A DNA stretch of 64,000 nucleotides from JBGSMX01 sp963790405 (GTDB lineage: Bacteria > Actinomycetota > Coriobacteriia > Anaerosomatales > JAGXFU01), in contig CAWBOJ010000006.1 in assembly GCA_963790405.1 (NCBI GenBank), positions 62,001-126,000 on the forward strand. The letters run 5' to 3'. The first letter of the stretch is position 1. The number at the start of each line of letters is the position of its first letter. The notes under the pieces were generated by a model. The model made no database searches. It worked only from the letters and a program-made list of their open reading frames with translations, and was not told where the DNA came from. Of this stretch, positions 63,674 to 64,000 are shown in pieces. The position numbers and the translations under genes are program-made.

Positions 63674-64000
63674 GTGGCGGGCTATCACGAGGACCAGCAG
63701 ACCGTTCTTGTCCTGGACTTCGGCGCGCAGTATGCGCAGCTGATCGCGCGGCGTGTCCGCGAGGCCAGAGTCTACTCGGAGATCGTCCCGCACGACATCA
63801 CTGCCGAGGAGATCTCGCGACGCAAGCCCGTCGCGCTGATCCTGTCAGGCGGACCGGCGAGCGTGTATGCCGAGAGTGCGCCGCATATCGACCCGGCGGT
63901 GCTGGGTCTGGGTATTCCCGTGCTCGGCTTCTGCTACGGCATCCAGGAGATGGCGTTGCAGCTCGGTGGGGAGATTCCTCGAACCGATATCGGCGAGTAC
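63674..64000 (+). CDS. guaA: GMP synthase (glutamine-hydrolysing), 5' part
   Basis: The beginning of GMP synthase, which aminates XMP to GMP; the gene runs off the right edge. The 109 residues seen belong to the class I glutaminase domain: VLVLDFGAQYAQLIARRVRE at the start, LILSGGPASVYAES and the nucleophile segment VLGFCYGIQEMALQLGG with the catalytic cysteine. A GTG at 63674, 7 bases after guaB3, is the start. Confidence 0.95.
   Translation, partial: MAGYHEDQQTVLVLDFGAQYAQLIARRVREARVYSEIVPHDITAEEISRRKPVALILSGGPASVYAESAPHIDPAVLGLGIPVLGFCYGIQEMALQLGGEIPRTDIGEY

Overview
The window is a GC-rich, almost entirely + strand chromosomal segment of an actinobacterium-like organism, most probably from or near the Coriobacteriia/OPB41 group. 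This is inferred from gene content, not from a search. The pointers are a rotary V/A-type ATPase instead of F1Fo, a RimI-TsaD fusion, surface proteins with cell-wall-binding (CWB2) repeats, zinc-binding forms of several ribosomal proteins (S14, L36, S4, L24), a CIRCE-controlled groESL, a CBS-less GuaB3 and frequent GTG/TTG starts. No tRNA, rRNA, CRISPR array, insertion sequence or prophage was recognised.

Layout. 1-6.1 kb: the end of rpoB and rpoC, closed by a terminator. 6.25-10.6 kb: the str operon (rpsL, rpsG, fusA, tuf) behind a good promoter. 10.7-26.4 kb: the fused S10-spc-alpha superoperon in canonical order, with secY, adk, map and infA embedded and a second promoter before infA. 26.5-32.2 kb: an ECF transporter energising module (two ATPases plus EcfT), truA, rplM-rpsI and glmM. 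32.4-41 kb: a secreted beta-propeller/CWB2 protein, a Rieske protein, glmS preceded by a glmS ribozyme, an AcpS-NAD(P)HX-repair fusion, a CBS protein and alr. These are largely envelope-precursor genes: GlmS and GlmM act on the route to UDP-GlcNAc and Alr makes D-alanine. 41.1-49.75 kb: the V/A-ATPase operon G/H-I-K-E-C-F-A-B-D. 50-54.5 kb: a nitroreductase, a family-4 uracil-DNA glycosylase and the t6A genes tsaE, tsaB and rimI-tsaD. 54.6-56.8 kb: groES-groEL. 56.9-64 kb: a Cys-rich small protein, a small membrane protein, a LysE-type exporter, a glycosyltransferase, ychF, an amidase with CWB2 repeats, guaB3 and the start of guaA.

The most striking property of the raw sequence is that eight genes or fused genes, several of them essential, are broken by about 33 single-base insertions and a few deletions concentrated in short patches, while the surrounding tens of kilobases read cleanly. 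Restoring the frame gives family-typical proteins in every case, so local sequence or assembly error is the most likely cause. The best biological items are the glmS ribozyme, a Cys-rich insertion in EF-Tu, a C-terminal Cys3His tail on RpoC, the AcpS-Nnr fusion, and several structured intergenic spacers. I did not find a clear-cut new multi-gene system such as a defence island or biosynthetic cluster.
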